64,000 nt of DNA, taken from contig JAFZBN010000003.1 of assembly GCA_017561715.1 (NCBI GenBank), forward strand, positions 1 through 64,000, written 5' to 3'. This document shows positions 53,769 to 63,159 of the stretch, one piece after another (within the stretch, counting starts at the first letter, position 1; each line of letters begins with the position of its first letter). This DNA comes from Clostridiales bacterium. Its GTDB lineage: Bacteria > Bacillota > Clostridia > Saccharofermentanales > Saccharofermentanaceae. The notes beneath the pieces were generated by a model. That model did not search any database. It was not told where the DNA came from and saw only the letters and a program-made list of their open reading frames with translations. Both the position numbers and the translations under genes were made by a program.

Positions 53769-56072
53769 TTAATCCTTCGTTGCATCAATGGAGAATATCT
53801 CATCGTAGACGTGGACACCCTCTTCTGTTATATCTTCGCATGTCAGGTTGTTCGTAGTCAGGTGGTACGTCGCTCCGTCCTGCTGAACTTCGATAATGCC
53901 CGTCATTGGCAGATCCGAACCGGTCGCGTTGGGCATTCTGCTGACATCAGTTCCCGTAACCGTAAACTGCGTGCCGTCGTAAACAGCTTTCAGCGCAAGT
54001 ACACCCGTCGAGCCATTCTCTCTCGAGACGTCCAGGATGATCAAGCAGTTGCCGGAAGCCGGATCCGCCGATTCGATAGTCATCTTATCAAGTTTGATAT
54101 CGGCATACGCCGATTCGTCGATCATGGCTTTCAGCGAGTCGTCACAGTCCTGCTTACTCATCGAATCCATATCCACATCGTAGCCATCAAGATCGTCCGG
54201 ATTCGTCTTGTAATACTCGTATCCTTCATCGGTGAGATTGATGCTGACAAGTTTAAACGTTCCTGAATATGTACCCAGAAGTTCTTCCAGAGGAATACCT
54301 TCGAACTTCAATTCGATCTCCGGTGTATCCATCGAGAACGGCACTGTCAGGATCGGCTTGGCGGTAGCAAGATCCGCGCCCGGCGAGAATATCTGCAAAT
54401 TCATCGGTTCGCCCGCCAGAACATATCCGATCCATGTCATCGTAAATGTACCGCATCCTTTATCATCCAGTTGGATCTGCCACTCCTCGGGAACCGCCGC
54501 GGAATTCAGCTGCGAGAATACTGCCGTGCATCCGGCATATCTCGGCGCCTGGTCCTGTTCGACGACTTCCTTGATCGTGTAAGTATACGCTTCGTTGAAG
54601 TATTTTTTCAGTTTGTTCAGTTCTTTGAGTGCAGCCTGCAAAGCCTCATTTTTCAATTGGATCTCTACAGCATTAAATACACCGGTGAGTTCCTCCATGA
54701 GTTCTGCCTTATATTCCGCGGAGATCGCCTCCTGCATCTTCTTATCTGCCTGAACTTTGCCTTTCAGACCGACATCCCAATAGACTTCATAACGCGTAGT
54801 ATAGTCCATTGTCCAGAACTCGTTGCAGTAGTCATCGATCTTTTTCATGATCGCGTTGTTCGCGTCGAAATCTCGGCTTGTCGGCTGCTGTGTGGCTGTT
54901 TCGTAAATCACCTTTCTCCACGCTTTTCGATCCAGGTGCTTATGTCCGTAGTTATCGGAATTCATGTAAAACCTGTAGGCCTTCATCTCATCTTCTTTTA
55001 CAGAAGAACGGATCGTGTTTGCCCACTCATTTACGGACACATCGATCATCCAAGCGGCCGCGGCGATCGATCCGAAATACGCGCTTCCGGAAACCGTAAC
55101 AAGAAGATATGCCGTATCCTTGTAAAGCTGAAGGACATCGTCTGTTGACTTGTCATCTTTTGAAAGACTTACCATAAACGTCACGACCGAGATATAAAGA
55201 CCTGCCTTGCCCATCGTCTCAACGATCTTCTTGCATTTCGGCATATATTCGAATGCATTCTTGCCGTTGTTTAGAGTCACAAGATTAGTCATGAAATTTC
55301 CAAGCTGCGTATTCGCGTCTCCGTACTTACTTGCGAAATCACGGAAAGAATCTTCAATGAGCGGAGCGACTACAGCTCTGCAATCCTCCATAGGATCTTC
55401 GAACTGTACATATTCTTCGATGGCCTTTTTCGCGTCTTCGAAACTGATCTTGTTCATGCAGTCGGAAATGTTGGTGACTTGGGCCATTCGCTTTCCTTCA
55501 TTTTCAAATTCAAAACATCTGTATTTGGAGAAATGGTCCGTGAAAATGACGACTTCTTTTGCATCGGTATCGACTTCATAGATGACCGGTACCCAGTCAT
55601 TTTCATCTTCATCAAAATACATCGCAGCAACGCATTGTGTCGGATCCTGACCGGCCGGGATATTTGCTTCATTGTACGGAAGTCTCAGTTCGATGTATCC
55701 GTCCAGTTGGTGAAGATCTCCCAGCGTGATCTCATATTCCGTATAGTGCGCGCCGATCGAATCATCCACGGTCTCTTCGAGCTGGGTGACTTCCATATCA
55801 GTATCCGTCGGGATATCCAGATCTGATCCGAACGTTACTTTGACGCCCATATCCGTGGAAATGTTAATATCTTCCGCAGGTTCGATCGCGGGCTGCGCGA
55901 CTACCTCATCGATACTTTCTTCAATTTCATCGTCGTCATCGCCTTTGACAGATACCTTTTCGGTCCTCTTTGTTTTCTTGCTCTCCTTTGAATCGGACTT
56001 CTTGCAGGCGCAGATTCCACCCAGCATGGCCAAAACAAGAAGGCAGGATATCAGTTTCTTCATTACTTTCAT
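53769..56072 (-). CDS. Large lipoprotein of unknown function
   Basis: A 767-residue lipoprotein with the signal peptide ending in the lipobox ICAC (Cys23), followed by a Lys/Asp/Glu-rich linker (about 25-70) and several domains. A beta-rich region (about 75-205; IELRLPYNEANIPAGQDP) is followed by a long helical central part (about 210-520) with a hydrophobic stretch near 310-340, then C-terminal beta-rich repeats (about 550-767; SGTFKLVSINLTDEGYEYYK, TGIIEVQQDGATYHL). No family is recognised. Its start at 56072 has AAGGGGGAG upstream. It sits in one operon with lgt, whose enzyme would lipidate it. Confidence 0.75.
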   Translation of the reverse strand: MKVMKKLISCLLVLAMLGGICACKKSDSKESKKTKRTEKVSVKGDDDDEIEESIDEVVAQPAIEPAEDINISTDMGVKVTFGSDLDIPTDTDMEVTQLEETVDDSIGAHYTEYEITLGDLHQLDGYIELRLPYNEANIPAGQDPTQCVAAMYFDEDENDWVPVIYEVDTDAKEVVIFTDHFSKYRCFEFENEGKRMAQVTNISDCMNKISFEDAKKAIEEYVQFEDPMEDCRAVVAPLIEDSFRDFASKYGDANTQLGNFMTNLVTLNNGKNAFEYMPKCKKIVETMGKAGLYISVVTFMVSLSKDDKSTDDVLQLYKDTAYLLVTVSGSAYFGSIAAAAWMIDVSVNEWANTIRSSVKEDEMKAYRFYMNSDNYGHKHLDRKAWRKVIYETATQQPTSRDFDANNAIMKKIDDYCNEFWTMDYTTRYEVYWDVGLKGKVQADKKMQEAISAEYKAELMEELTGVFNAVEIQLKNEALQAALKELNKLKKYFNEAYTYTIKEVVEQDQAPRYAGCTAVFSQLNSAAVPEEWQIQLDDKGCGTFTMTWIGYVLAGEPMNLQIFSPGADLATAKPILTVPFSMDTPEIELKFEGIPLEELLGTYSGTFKLVSINLTDEGYEYYKTNPDDLDGYDVDMDSMSKQDCDDSLKAMIDESAYADIKLDKMTIESADPASGNCLIILDVSRENGSTGVLALKAVYDGTQFTVTGTDVSRMPNATGSDLPMTGIIEVQQDGATYHLTTNNLTCEDITEEGVHVYDEIFSIDATKD

Positions 56073-56160
56073 TTCGACTCCCCCTTAAAACGTATCGACT
56101 TATCCGGTTCCACCTATCCTTCGGGTAAGTCATCTCATAACACTATCGAAAAAGAAAGGA

Positions 56161-56193
56161 CGGGGGAGCGGATCTGGAAGACCCGCTCCCCCG
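56161..56193 (-). terminator. Terminator of hpf
   Basis: Perfect 11-bp stem CGGGGGAGCGG / CCGCTCCCCCG with an 11-nt loop; on the minus strand it is followed by TCCTTTCTTTTTC. Confidence 0.88.
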
Positions 56194-56249
56194 GGTGTTC
56201 AAGCGCAATAACGGCTATTTGAACAAGGATTTTCTATTCTGGAAGGAAT

Positions 56250-56789
56250 TTAATAGGTAGGCTCGATTAGACCATACTGACCGTCTTTGCGCTTATATAC
56301 CACACAGACAGTTCCGGTTTGCGCATCCAGATAAACCAGAAAGCTGTGACCGAGCATTTCCATCTGAAGAATGGCTTCATCCGATTCCATCGGTACCAGT
56401 TCAAATGTTTTACGCTTAATGATCTTAGGTTCGTTGTCCTCTTCTTCGTAATCCTCCTCAACGATATCGTTCAGATATTCATTGATGATAGGATAGTCCT
56501 TCTTCTGACGCTGGATACGTGTCTTCTGTTTCCTGATCTGCGACTCCAGCTTATCGACCGTGCGGTCAACCGCGTTCAGGATGTCTCCGTCTTTTGCTTC
56601 TGCTCTGAAAATATGATTCTGAAGTTTCAGTGTGATCTCCACTTTCTTCAGCTCTCTCTCCGGATGGATCTTAATGTTGAAAGATCCTTCTTCACCGAAG
56701 TACTTGTCAAATTTCGCGAGTTTGCCGGCGATTTTTTCCTCCAGACGTGTGCCGATCTTGATTCCGTTTCCCTGTGTCGTGATCTTCAT
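56250..56789 (-). CDS. hpf: Ribosome hibernation promoting factor, long form
   Basis: Dimerises ribosomes into inactive 100S particles in stationary phase or stress. The 179-residue protein has the N-terminal S30AE domain (about 1-100; GIKIGTRLEEKIAGKLAKFDK, RAEAKDGDILNAVDRTVDKLESQ) and the C-terminal dimerisation domain of long HPF (about 125-179; KTFELVPMESDEAILQMEML, SFLVYLDAQTGTVCVVYKRK). Length is typical. A TATAAT-like box lies about 55 bp upstream. It is followed by a strong terminator. Confidence 0.96.
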   Translation of the reverse strand: MKITTQGNGIKIGTRLEEKIAGKLAKFDKYFGEEGSFNIKIHPERELKKVEITLKLQNHIFRAEAKDGDILNAVDRTVDKLESQIRKQKTRIQRQKKDYPIINEYLNDIVEEDYEEEDNEPKIIKRKTFELVPMESDEAILQMEMLGHSFLVYLDAQTGTVCVVYKRKDGQYGLIEPTY

Positions 56790-56924
56790 ATAATCACATC
56801 CTTCCGATTGTTCAATTTGCGGACCCTTGTTCTGTCCACGATTCCATTATATCGAACTAAGGTTCACAGAATGGTAACACTCGTGTCGGAATGTTTTCGC
56901 AAAGAATGCTATAATAATAATGTT

Positions 56925-56956
56925 GGGGCTCAAAAGCAGATCCGCTTTTGAGCCCC
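56925..56956. terminator. Terminator between hpf and the zinc-ribbon coiled-coil gene
   Basis: Perfect 13-bp stem GGGGCTCAAAAGC / GCTTTTGAGCCCC with a 6-nt loop. It lies downstream of the minus-strand gene at 56992. Confidence 0.8.
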
Positions 56957-56991
56957 ATTTTCATGTCTGTTTTACTCTTTTTCTCAGCCGT

Positions 56992-57528
56992 TTAGTCCGT
57001 CGGTTCCGCCATCGGATCATCGACCGGAAGAGCTCCGCCTGTTACCTGCGGATTCTCGTTTTCCTGCGGGATCGCGTCATATAAGCCTGCCGGCATTGCC
57101 GTAGATCCTTCCGCCTGGTTTACCGTATTTTCCTTCGGGACCTTATTGACTTCCGGTACGATCACACCGAAACGCTCCGGATCAACAGTCGTGACGACAT
57201 TGATATCGTTCGACTCCGGGAACTTCGATCCGCACGCGGAGCAGTACTGGTGCTCGAGCAGATTTTCCTTTTTGCAGTTCTTGCACTCCTTGAAGCCTCT
57301 TTCGTAGAGGATCTTCAGACGGAGGATCTCATTATCTACGTAAAGCTGGGAGATGCTCTCGCAACGTGCGTTGATATCACGGGAAACATCCGCGTTCATA
57401 TCACGATACTGTCTGTAGTACAGTTTTCCGATCTCGTCGAACAGCTGGCCGATCAGTCGGCTGTTGTCTTCGATCGACTTCTGAAACGCCGCGATCTGAT
57501 TCTTTTTCGGATCAAATAAAGCTGCCAT
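56992..57528 (-). CDS. Zinc-ribbon coiled-coil protein of unknown function
   Basis: A 178-residue protein. Helical, coiled-coil-like residues 1-80 (IAAFQKSIEDNSRLIGQLFD, EILRLKILYERG) are followed by a zinc ribbon C-KN-C ... C-SA-C (about 84-105) and an unstructured Gln/Pro/Asn-rich tail. This pattern is common in uncharacterised Bacillota proteins and does not give a function. The ATG at 57528 is preferred; AGGAGG lies 12 nt upstream, longer than ideal. It reads the same way as hpf, separated by a terminator hairpin, and lies downstream of trmB. Confidence 0.75.
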   Translation of the reverse strand: MAALFDPKKNQIAAFQKSIEDNSRLIGQLFDEIGKLYYRQYRDMNADVSRDINARCESISQLYVDNEILRLKILYERGFKECKNCKKENLLEHQYCSACGSKFPESNDINVVTTVDPERFGVIVPEVNKVPKENTVNQAEGSTAMPAGLYDAIPQENENPQVTGGALPVDDPMAEPTD

Positions 57529-57627
57529 GTGTTTCTCATTCCTCCTGTGCCCGTAGCTCTCGCCGCTTCCCAAACCACTCGGCCGGAACTCGGGCGCCCC
57601 TATTATATATCGGATGTACCCGATTTC

Positions 57628-58296
57628 TCAAGTATTAATCTTTTTTTCGAGCATGATCCCGACAACTCTTTTGATCGGGATGCCCTGTTCGGCATATTTC
57701 GATTCGAATTCCGTCCGGATATTGTCCTTGTCCCATTCGCTGTTATGAAGATCACGTGTCACGCAGGTCGTTTCCCATCCCGACGCTTCCATCTCTTCTA
57801 AAGTGAAATCGAAAAGCGGATCGTTATCGGTCTTAAAGTGGATCTGTCCGCCCGGAACCAGGACCTGACGGTACATATCGAGAAAAGCGCGGTAAGTCAG
57901 ACGTCTCTTCGGCTTGTTCTGTCTTGTCCACGGATCGCAGAAATTAATGAAGATCCGGTCCACTTCGGCAGGTCCGAAGAAATCGAGAAGTCCCGTCGCG
58001 TCGCCGCGGATAAAGAACAGGTTCTTCTGATCCGCGTCCTTTGCCTTTTCCATCGCGAGAAGGCAGCACGAAGGCTCACGCTCGATGGCGACGTAGCAGA
58101 CATCCGGATATTTCTCCGCCATCTTCTGGGAGAAAAGTCCTTTTCCACAGCCGATCTCAACAAAAAGCTTACAGTCCTCGGGCATGCCGCAGGCCGATCT
58201 CCACTTGCCGCGATTGTCCTGCGGAACGTCAAAGTAATGATCCGCGCAGGCTTCCGTACGTGGGATGAGATTCTTCTTTTTTCGCATTCTTGCCAT
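57628..58296 (-). CDS. trmB: tRNA (guanine-N7-)-methyltransferase
   Basis: Forms m7G46 in tRNA using SAM. The 222-residue protein has the SAM-binding motif VEIGCGKGLFSQKMAEKYPD, the family Asp-Pro-Trp motif in NFCDPWTRQNKPKRRL and the C-terminal EFESKYAEQGIPI, all hallmarks of TrmB. The start at 58296 is preceded by AAGGAG and 6 nt; an upstream in-frame extension of 60 residues lacks a ribosome binding site and overlaps the region before the divergent GH36 gene. A short hairpin (AGCGGGGA / TCCCCGCT, 58312-58329) lies just upstream. Confidence 0.95.
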   Translation of the reverse strand: MARMRKKKNLIPRTEACADHYFDVPQDNRGKWRSACGMPEDCKLFVEIGCGKGLFSQKMAEKYPDVCYVAIEREPSCCLLAMEKAKDADQKNLFFIRGDATGLLDFFGPAEVDRIFINFCDPWTRQNKPKRRLTYRAFLDMYRQVLVPGGQIHFKTDNDPLFDFTLEEMEASGWETTCVTRDLHNSEWDKDNIRTEFESKYAEQGIPIKRVVGIMLEKKINT

Positions 58297-58453
58297 GGTT
58301 TTCTCCTTAAAAGCGGGGATTTCCCCGCTATTGTACTCGAAAAGCACCTCTTTGTGAACACTTTCGGCAAATTGCCTACTTCGAGCAAGTTTGCAAAATC
58401 GGGAAAACTCAATATACTGTTTATGGATATCAATTCGAAGCGGGTGGAGATAC

Positions 58454-60091
58454 ATGAAGCCGACAAGCGCAACCATTTCATTTCTTCAAAACGGCGTCCA
58501 GAGAGAACTGGACCTTATGTCTTCAGAAAGCGGAAGCATTCTGAAGTTTGAAGCCGCGCTCGAAGAACACCACACCAAGATCCGTCTCATGCCCGAAAAG
58601 TCCATCGAAGTCTCGGAACTGAAGGTGGTTTTTCCGTATAACTTCGAAAAGAAAGACACGATCCTCATGAACGGATATCAGTCCTGGACGGTCTGCAAGG
58701 AATACAGCCTCGATACCACGAACGTCATGGCCGAGCAGGTCGCGAAGCTCATGCGCCACAAAAAGACCGATAACTGCGGGGACAGGGAATTCACGAACTA
58801 CGAAAAAGAGAACCGCTGGCTGCACGGCGTAAGCTACGGCTACGTCAGAAGAGGCCCGGAGTTTTACTTCTTCGGTTCTCTTAACGAGCAGCAGGGCTTT
58901 ACTTTCTTCGATATCAACACCAAAGACAATACTCTGACGGTTCGAAAAGAACTGCAGTCCAGATTCTTCGATCACGCGTTTACCGCGCTGGACGTCATTT
59001 TCCTCAAAGGAACGGAAGATGAGGTCTTCGATCAGTATTTTGAAAAGCTCGGCATCACTTCGACACACGCCGAACCGATGACCGGATATACGACATGGTA
59101 CCGCCATCAGCAGGATATCTCGGAAAAGGTCCTCGTTAAGGACATCCAGGACATCAGCACCAATGCCAAGCGCTTCCCCTGCCAGGTCTTCTGCATCGAC
59201 GAAGGCTACGAGAACGCGATCGGCGACTGGCTGACGCCGAAAAAGCAGGCCTTCCCTCACGGTATCTACCCGATCACCAAGAGGATCTTAAGCACCGGTC
59301 TTCGCGCCGGTATCTGGATCGCCCCTTTTATCTGTGAGAAGCGTTCACGTATCTTCAAAAACCACAATGACTGGCTGCTGCGTGATTCCTCCGGAAATCT
59401 CGTTAAGGCATGTTCTTCGTGGAAGAACTGCTATTGCCTGGATACTGCGAATCCGGCTTTCAGAAGACACCTGAAGAACGTACTCATGACGATGCGTGAC
59501 GACTGGGGCGTTTCCGTATTTAAATTCGATTTCCTTTACGCGGCATGCATGCTCCCCTCGTCTTCCCAGACCCGCGCGGAAAAGATGTTTGACGCGATCC
59601 ATTTCCTCAAGGACTGTGTCGGCGATTCCGTTACGATCGCCTGCGGTGTGCCGCTCATGGCCGCTGCCGGTGTCGTGGACTACTGCCAGGTCAGCTGTGA
59701 TCTTTCCGCCGAGTGGTTCCCGCCGCTTGCTCCGGCGAGCCGTGAACAGAACTCGACTTATCGTGCCCTTTTGGACATGATCAACCACAGACAGCTCTCG
59801 GGACGTGCTTTCGAGATCTTCACGAACGTGCTTCCGATCAACAATCCCCTGTTCTTCTTCTCGAAGGACAAGAGATTCCTTCTCGGCCGTGCCATGGGCT
59901 TAAGCCGCGGCATGATCCTGACTTCCGACGATCTTACGGAATACGATGCCGAGGATACGGTCGCATGGAACACGATCCACGAACTTCGTCATGCCACGAT
60001 CAAGGATATCCACCACAAAGACCAGAAGCTCATCGTCGATTACGAGCTCTATAAGCAGCCGCAAAGGCTGAAGATCTCGCTTCTGGAGTAA
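58454..60091 (+). CDS. GH36-family alpha-galactosidase-like glycoside hydrolase
   Basis: A 545-residue cytosolic enzyme. The N-terminal beta-sandwich region (about 1-210) leads to a TIM barrel (FCIDEGYENAIGDWL, GIWIAPFICEKRSRI) with the catalytic nucleophile Asp in FKFDFLYAACM, as in GH36/alpha-galactosidases. The acid/base Asp may be in CQVSCDLSAEW. It lacks a signal peptide, so it should act on imported galactosides. The protein is shorter than classical 720-residue GH36 members. The ATG at 58454 follows GGTGGAG. It is monocistronic and divergent from trmB. Confidence 0.85.
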   Translation: MKPTSATISFLQNGVQRELDLMSSESGSILKFEAALEEHHTKIRLMPEKSIEVSELKVVFPYNFEKKDTILMNGYQSWTVCKEYSLDTTNVMAEQVAKLMRHKKTDNCGDREFTNYEKENRWLHGVSYGYVRRGPEFYFFGSLNEQQGFTFFDINTKDNTLTVRKELQSRFFDHAFTALDVIFLKGTEDEVFDQYFEKLGITSTHAEPMTGYTTWYRHQQDISEKVLVKDIQDISTNAKRFPCQVFCIDEGYENAIGDWLTPKKQAFPHGIYPITKRILSTGLRAGIWIAPFICEKRSRIFKNHNDWLLRDSSGNLVKACSSWKNCYCLDTANPAFRRHLKNVLMTMRDDWGVSVFKFDFLYAACMLPSSSQTRAEKMFDAIHFLKDCVGDSVTIACGVPLMAAAGVVDYCQVSCDLSAEWFPPLAPASREQNSTYRALLDMINHRQLSGRAFEIFTNVLPINNPLFFFSKDKRFLLGRAMGLSRGMILTSDDLTEYDAEDTVAWNTIHELRHATIKDIHHKDQKLIVDYELYKQPQRLKISLLE

Positions 60092-60116
60092 CGCCGAAGA
60101 ACAAGAAAATTGCCAG

Positions 60117-60145
60117 TTGACAAAAGCAACTGAAATCGCTATTAT
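60117..60145 (+). promoter_or_regulatory. Sigma-A promoter of tRNA-Ser(GGA)
   Basis: Consensus TTGACA, exactly 17 bp, TATTAT, 44 bp before the tRNA start. Confidence 0.85.
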
Positions 60146-60189
60146 TTTAAGGCACGTGAAACAGAGGTTTCACAAATTCGATCAGTTAT

Positions 60190-60282
60190 GGAGAAGTCGC
60201 GTAGCCTGGTCGAGCGCGCACGACTGGAAATCGTGTAAACCCCAAAAGGGTTTCGAGGGTTCGAATCCCTCCTTCTCCGCCA
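60190..60282 (+). tRNA. tRNA-Ser, anticodon GGA
   Basis: Acceptor GGAGAAG/CTTCTCC, discriminator G, encoded CCA. The anticodon loop is CTGGAAA on an ACGA/TCGT-containing stem (anticodon GGA at 60226-60228). The long variable arm (AAACCCC...GGGTTT) and T loop GGTTCGAATCC mark a class II serine tRNA. It decodes UCC and UCU. Confidence 0.96.
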
Positions 60283-60284
60283 AA

Positions 60285-60324
60285 AACCCGAAAGCTTGAG
60301 AAATCAATGCTTTCGGGTTTTTCT
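60285..60324 (+). terminator. Terminator of tRNA-Ser(GGA)
   Basis: AACCCGAAAGC pairs with GCTTTCGGGTT, followed by TTTTCTTTT; it starts 3 nt after the tRNA. Confidence 0.9.
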
Positions 60325-60477
60325 TTTTTCCTTGGCAAGTGTTTTTCGAGAAGAATTGATTTGATAATCAAAATTTGCAACAAATCCCCGATCTTTCTCG
60401 TCCTATTGTCATAAGGGGCGAAGCGGAAGGCCACTTCACATTGAAATAACTCATAAACGAAAGATGGGGATATAACT

Positions 60478-61185
60478 ATGAAAGCATTTAGAAGAACCAC
60501 CGCGCTGGGATTGATCGTCTGCATGAGTTCCGTTTTCCTTTCCGGATGCATCAGCGGTAAGGACCGAAAGGAACAGAAAAGATGGGCAAAACAGCTGCAG
60601 GAAGAATTCGAGGATGACGAGTTCGAATATGTCGGCGCAGATTATAACGGCTTGATCGGTCAAGACAAAAATGTCGCTCTTGTCAGATCCAAAGAATACC
60701 CGGACGAATGCGTAACGATCCGTAACACCGACGGAGAGCTTTCCACCGACTATAACTACATCCGTTACCATGACGACGTGGAAGAATACATCGGGGAATA
60801 CCTCGAGGATTACTTCGACGGTGACTCCGTGAAAGTGGAATTCAACGCGCAGAATAAGATGACACCGATCGAAGACATCTCACTGAAAAAGTACATCAGG
60901 AAATACGTATGCTTCAGCCGCGTCAACGTCACTTTGATATGTAAAGACGGCCTCTTCCCGTCAGACGAGGAGATGGCCGAAAAGCTCATCGATATCGCGA
61001 AAGACAGAGATGAAGCCTGCAACATCACGGTTTACTGCTGCACGAAAAAGGTCACGGATCCCGCCAAAGAAAGCGAGTGCTATTACACACTGACCATGAA
61101 TAAAAAAGCCATGATCTACTCGATCACCGTTGCTTCCGAAGGCGGAAAGCAACGAAGAGATCTCGTAAGAGACATGGCGATTTAA
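60478..61185 (+). CDS. Lipoprotein of unknown function
   Basis: A 235-residue lipoprotein with signal peptide and lipobox LSGC (Cys24), followed by a short Lys-rich stretch and a mixed alpha/beta domain without recognised motifs (DEFEYVGADYNGLIGQ, SDYNY-like acidic loops, a Cys in NITVYCCTKK). It stands alone on the plus strand, convergent with the next lipoprotein. Its start has GATGGGGATAT before it. The function is unknown. Confidence 0.7.
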   Translation: MKAFRRTTALGLIVCMSSVFLSGCISGKDRKEQKRWAKQLQEEFEDDEFEYVGADYNGLIGQDKNVALVRSKEYPDECVTIRNTDGELSTDYNYIRYHDDVEEYIGEYLEDYFDGDSVKVEFNAQNKMTPIEDISLKKYIRKYVCFSRVNVTLICKDGLFPSDEEMAEKLIDIAKDRDEACNITVYCCTKKVTDPAKESECYYTLTMNKKAMIYSITVASEGGKQRRDLVRDMAI

Positions 61186-61213
61186 GTTAGTTTCGGAAAG
61201 ATCCTGCCCGGAA

Positions 61214-61669
61214 TCAGTAGCCCAGGATATCCAGGCAGTCTTCGGCAGAGTCTTTATCCACTGCTATAACAATGATCAGCATTTCGTCCACAAGGATCAA
61301 GTACGAACACATCTTCGTGTCTTCAATGTAAGCTTCATGCTCGGAGACGTTGCACGCAGTCAGCGTACCTGCGTCTTTTTGTTTAAAGGACTCTTCCTTG
61401 AAATCTTCCCAGTAATCATTTGCTATATCGACAGTTTCGAACATATTGTACACGGCAATAACTCCACTGAGGCTGACAGCGGCAAATGAACGGATAACAT
61501 GATCGATCTTCTCATCGCTTTCCTGGACCGTGTATCCTTCTGCCTTTAGCTTTCTCTGAAACTCATCCGGAGTGATCTTCATGTAAGATTTTTTCTTTTT
61601 GCAAGCCGCCGTGGAAAGAGCGATGGAAAATACCATCACTAACGCGGCCAATTTGATTGTTTTTCTCAT
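61214..61669 (-). CDS. Small lipoprotein of unknown function
   Basis: A 151-residue lipoprotein with lipobox TAAC (Cys23), a Lys-rich stretch, and a compact domain beginning MKITPDEFQRKLKAEGYTVQ and ending SAEDCLDILGY. The phrase TPDEFQRKLKAEGYTVQ suggests a small beta-alpha domain seen in several clostridial lipoproteins, without known role. It is convergent with the previous gene and divergent from pilT. Confidence 0.7.
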   Translation of the reverse strand: MRKTIKLAALVMVFSIALSTAACKKKKSYMKITPDEFQRKLKAEGYTVQESDEKIDHVIRSFAAVSLSGVIAVYNMFETVDIANDYWEDFKEESFKQKDAGTLTACNVSEHEAYIEDTKMCSYLILVDEMLIIVIAVDKDSAEDCLDILGY

Positions 61670-61865
61670 AACCCTGTACCTTTTACCCTTGTCTTATTTT
61701 CCCGATTGGTTTTCGTCTGTTCTTCCGTTTTACCGGATGAACGTTCTTTTATGATTTTACTGGGATAACAGACACAGGTCAATTAAGATTTAACTGTTTT
61801 AAAAGACGATATTTAGCCTCAGAGTAGTATGTTCACAAGAAAATTTCCGGTTTTACGGTCTGAAA

Positions 61866-61897
61866 AGTGAAAATCATGTGAAATATTCATTTTCACT
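61866..61897. promoter_or_regulatory. Inverted repeat upstream of pilT
   Basis: Perfect 9-bp arms AGTGAAAAT / ATTTTCACT with a 14-bp spacer, about 25 bp before a TATAAT (61922-61927) that is the likely pilT -10. It may be an operator. Confidence 0.45.
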
Positions 61898-61956
61898 GTA
61901 TCAAAGAAAATTGTTTTCATGTATAATTATGACATATTTATTTCGGAGGTGTTGTT

Positions 61957-63033
61957 ATGACTTTTGAGCAATTAATGGATTATGCCATCGAACAAGATTG
62001 TTCTGACGTGCATATTACCGTTGGTACCAATCTCGCTGTAAGACGATACGGAGTACTTCATATCCTCGATGAGTGCCCTACCGCAGAAGAATCTCTCGCA
62101 ATGATTTATACGATCCTTTCCAATGAAGAGATCGCACGTGTAGAAGCCGGTGAAGATGTCGACCTGGGTCTCATGATCGACAATGAAATCAGAATTAGAG
62201 CTAACGTATATCATCAGCGCAACAATCTTGCTTGCAGCATCCGCCTCCTCATGGCTCAGATCCCTGAATTCGAAGACCTCGGTCTTCCGGAAGTTATTAA
62301 ATCCATGGCGACAGCCAAGAACGGTATCATCCTCGTAACCGGTCCTACGGGTTCCGGTAAGACAACGACGATGTCCGCTATCGTTGACTACATCAACAAG
62401 AACGAAGCGAAGCACGTTATCACGATCGAAGACCCGATCGAGTACATCTATCCTCACAACCGTGCTATGATCCATCAGCGTGAGCTGCACCGCGATACAG
62501 ATTCTTTCGCAAAAGCTCTTATGTCTTCGCTCCGTGAAGACCCGGATATCATCTACGTTGGTGAGATGCGTGACTTCGAGACTATCGCGGCTGCCATCAC
62601 CGCTGCTGAGACAGGTCACCTCGTTCTTGCAACACTCCACACATGTGGTGCCGCACAGACCATCAACCGTATCATCGACGGTTCCCCGGCGGATAAGCAG
62701 GCGATCATCCGCCAGCAGTTCGCGACCAACATCCGCGGCGTTATCTCCCAGCAGCTCCTGCCGATCAAGGATGGTACAGGCCGTATTCTCGCAACAGAGA
62801 TCATGGTCGGTACAACAGCGATCAAGAACCTGATCCTTGAAGAAAAGATCCAGATGATCCACAGCACGATGCAGTCCAGCCGCGCGGCAGGCATGCACAC
62901 TCTGAACGAAGACCTCATCCGTCTCTACAAGGAAGGCTTCCTCAGCTACCAGACCATCGTAGATGCTTCATACGATCTGCAGGATCTTGAAAAAGCGCTC
63001 GGACTCAACAAGCCGATCGGTGGAAACTTCTGA
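61957..63033 (+). CDS. pilT: PilT-family type IV pilus retraction ATPase
   Basis: A hexameric ATPase that depolymerises type IV pili. The 358-residue protein has the PAS-like N-terminal domain (1-100), Walker A GPTGSGKTT (129-137), the Asp box ITIEDPIEYIY, the His box with REDPDIIYVGEMRD and TLHTCGAAQTINRI, and the AIRN-equivalent region ending in a C-terminal helix. Length equals typical PilT (about 345-375). No other pil genes lie within the window. The start has TCGGAGGTG upstream. A strong terminator follows. Confidence 0.96.
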   Translation: MTFEQLMDYAIEQDCSDVHITVGTNLAVRRYGVLHILDECPTAEESLAMIYTILSNEEIARVEAGEDVDLGLMIDNEIRIRANVYHQRNNLACSIRLLMAQIPEFEDLGLPEVIKSMATAKNGIILVTGPTGSGKTTTMSAIVDYINKNEAKHVITIEDPIEYIYPHNRAMIHQRELHRDTDSFAKALMSSLREDPDIIYVGEMRDFETIAAAITAAETGHLVLATLHTCGAAQTINRIIDGSPADKQAIIRQQFATNIRGVISQQLLPIKDGTGRILATEIMVGTTAIKNLILEEKIQMIHSTMQSSRAAGMHTLNEDLIRLYKEGFLSYQTIVDASYDLQDLEKALGLNKPIGGNF

Positions 63034-63061
63034 TCGATCCGTTCGTATCTTAAAGTTCACA

Positions 63062-63094
63062 AAAAGAGCTGCCTCATGAGAGGCAGCTCTTTTC
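63062..63094 (+). terminator. Terminator of pilT
   Basis: Perfect 14-bp stem AAAAGAGCTGCCTC / GAGGCAGCTCTTTT with a 4-nt ATGA loop. Confidence 0.92.
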
Positions 63095-63159
63095 ATTTGT
63101 GATCATAAGAAACAGTCGAAGTGAAGCGCGATCTCTGCCTGATGCCGGACGGCATAAGG

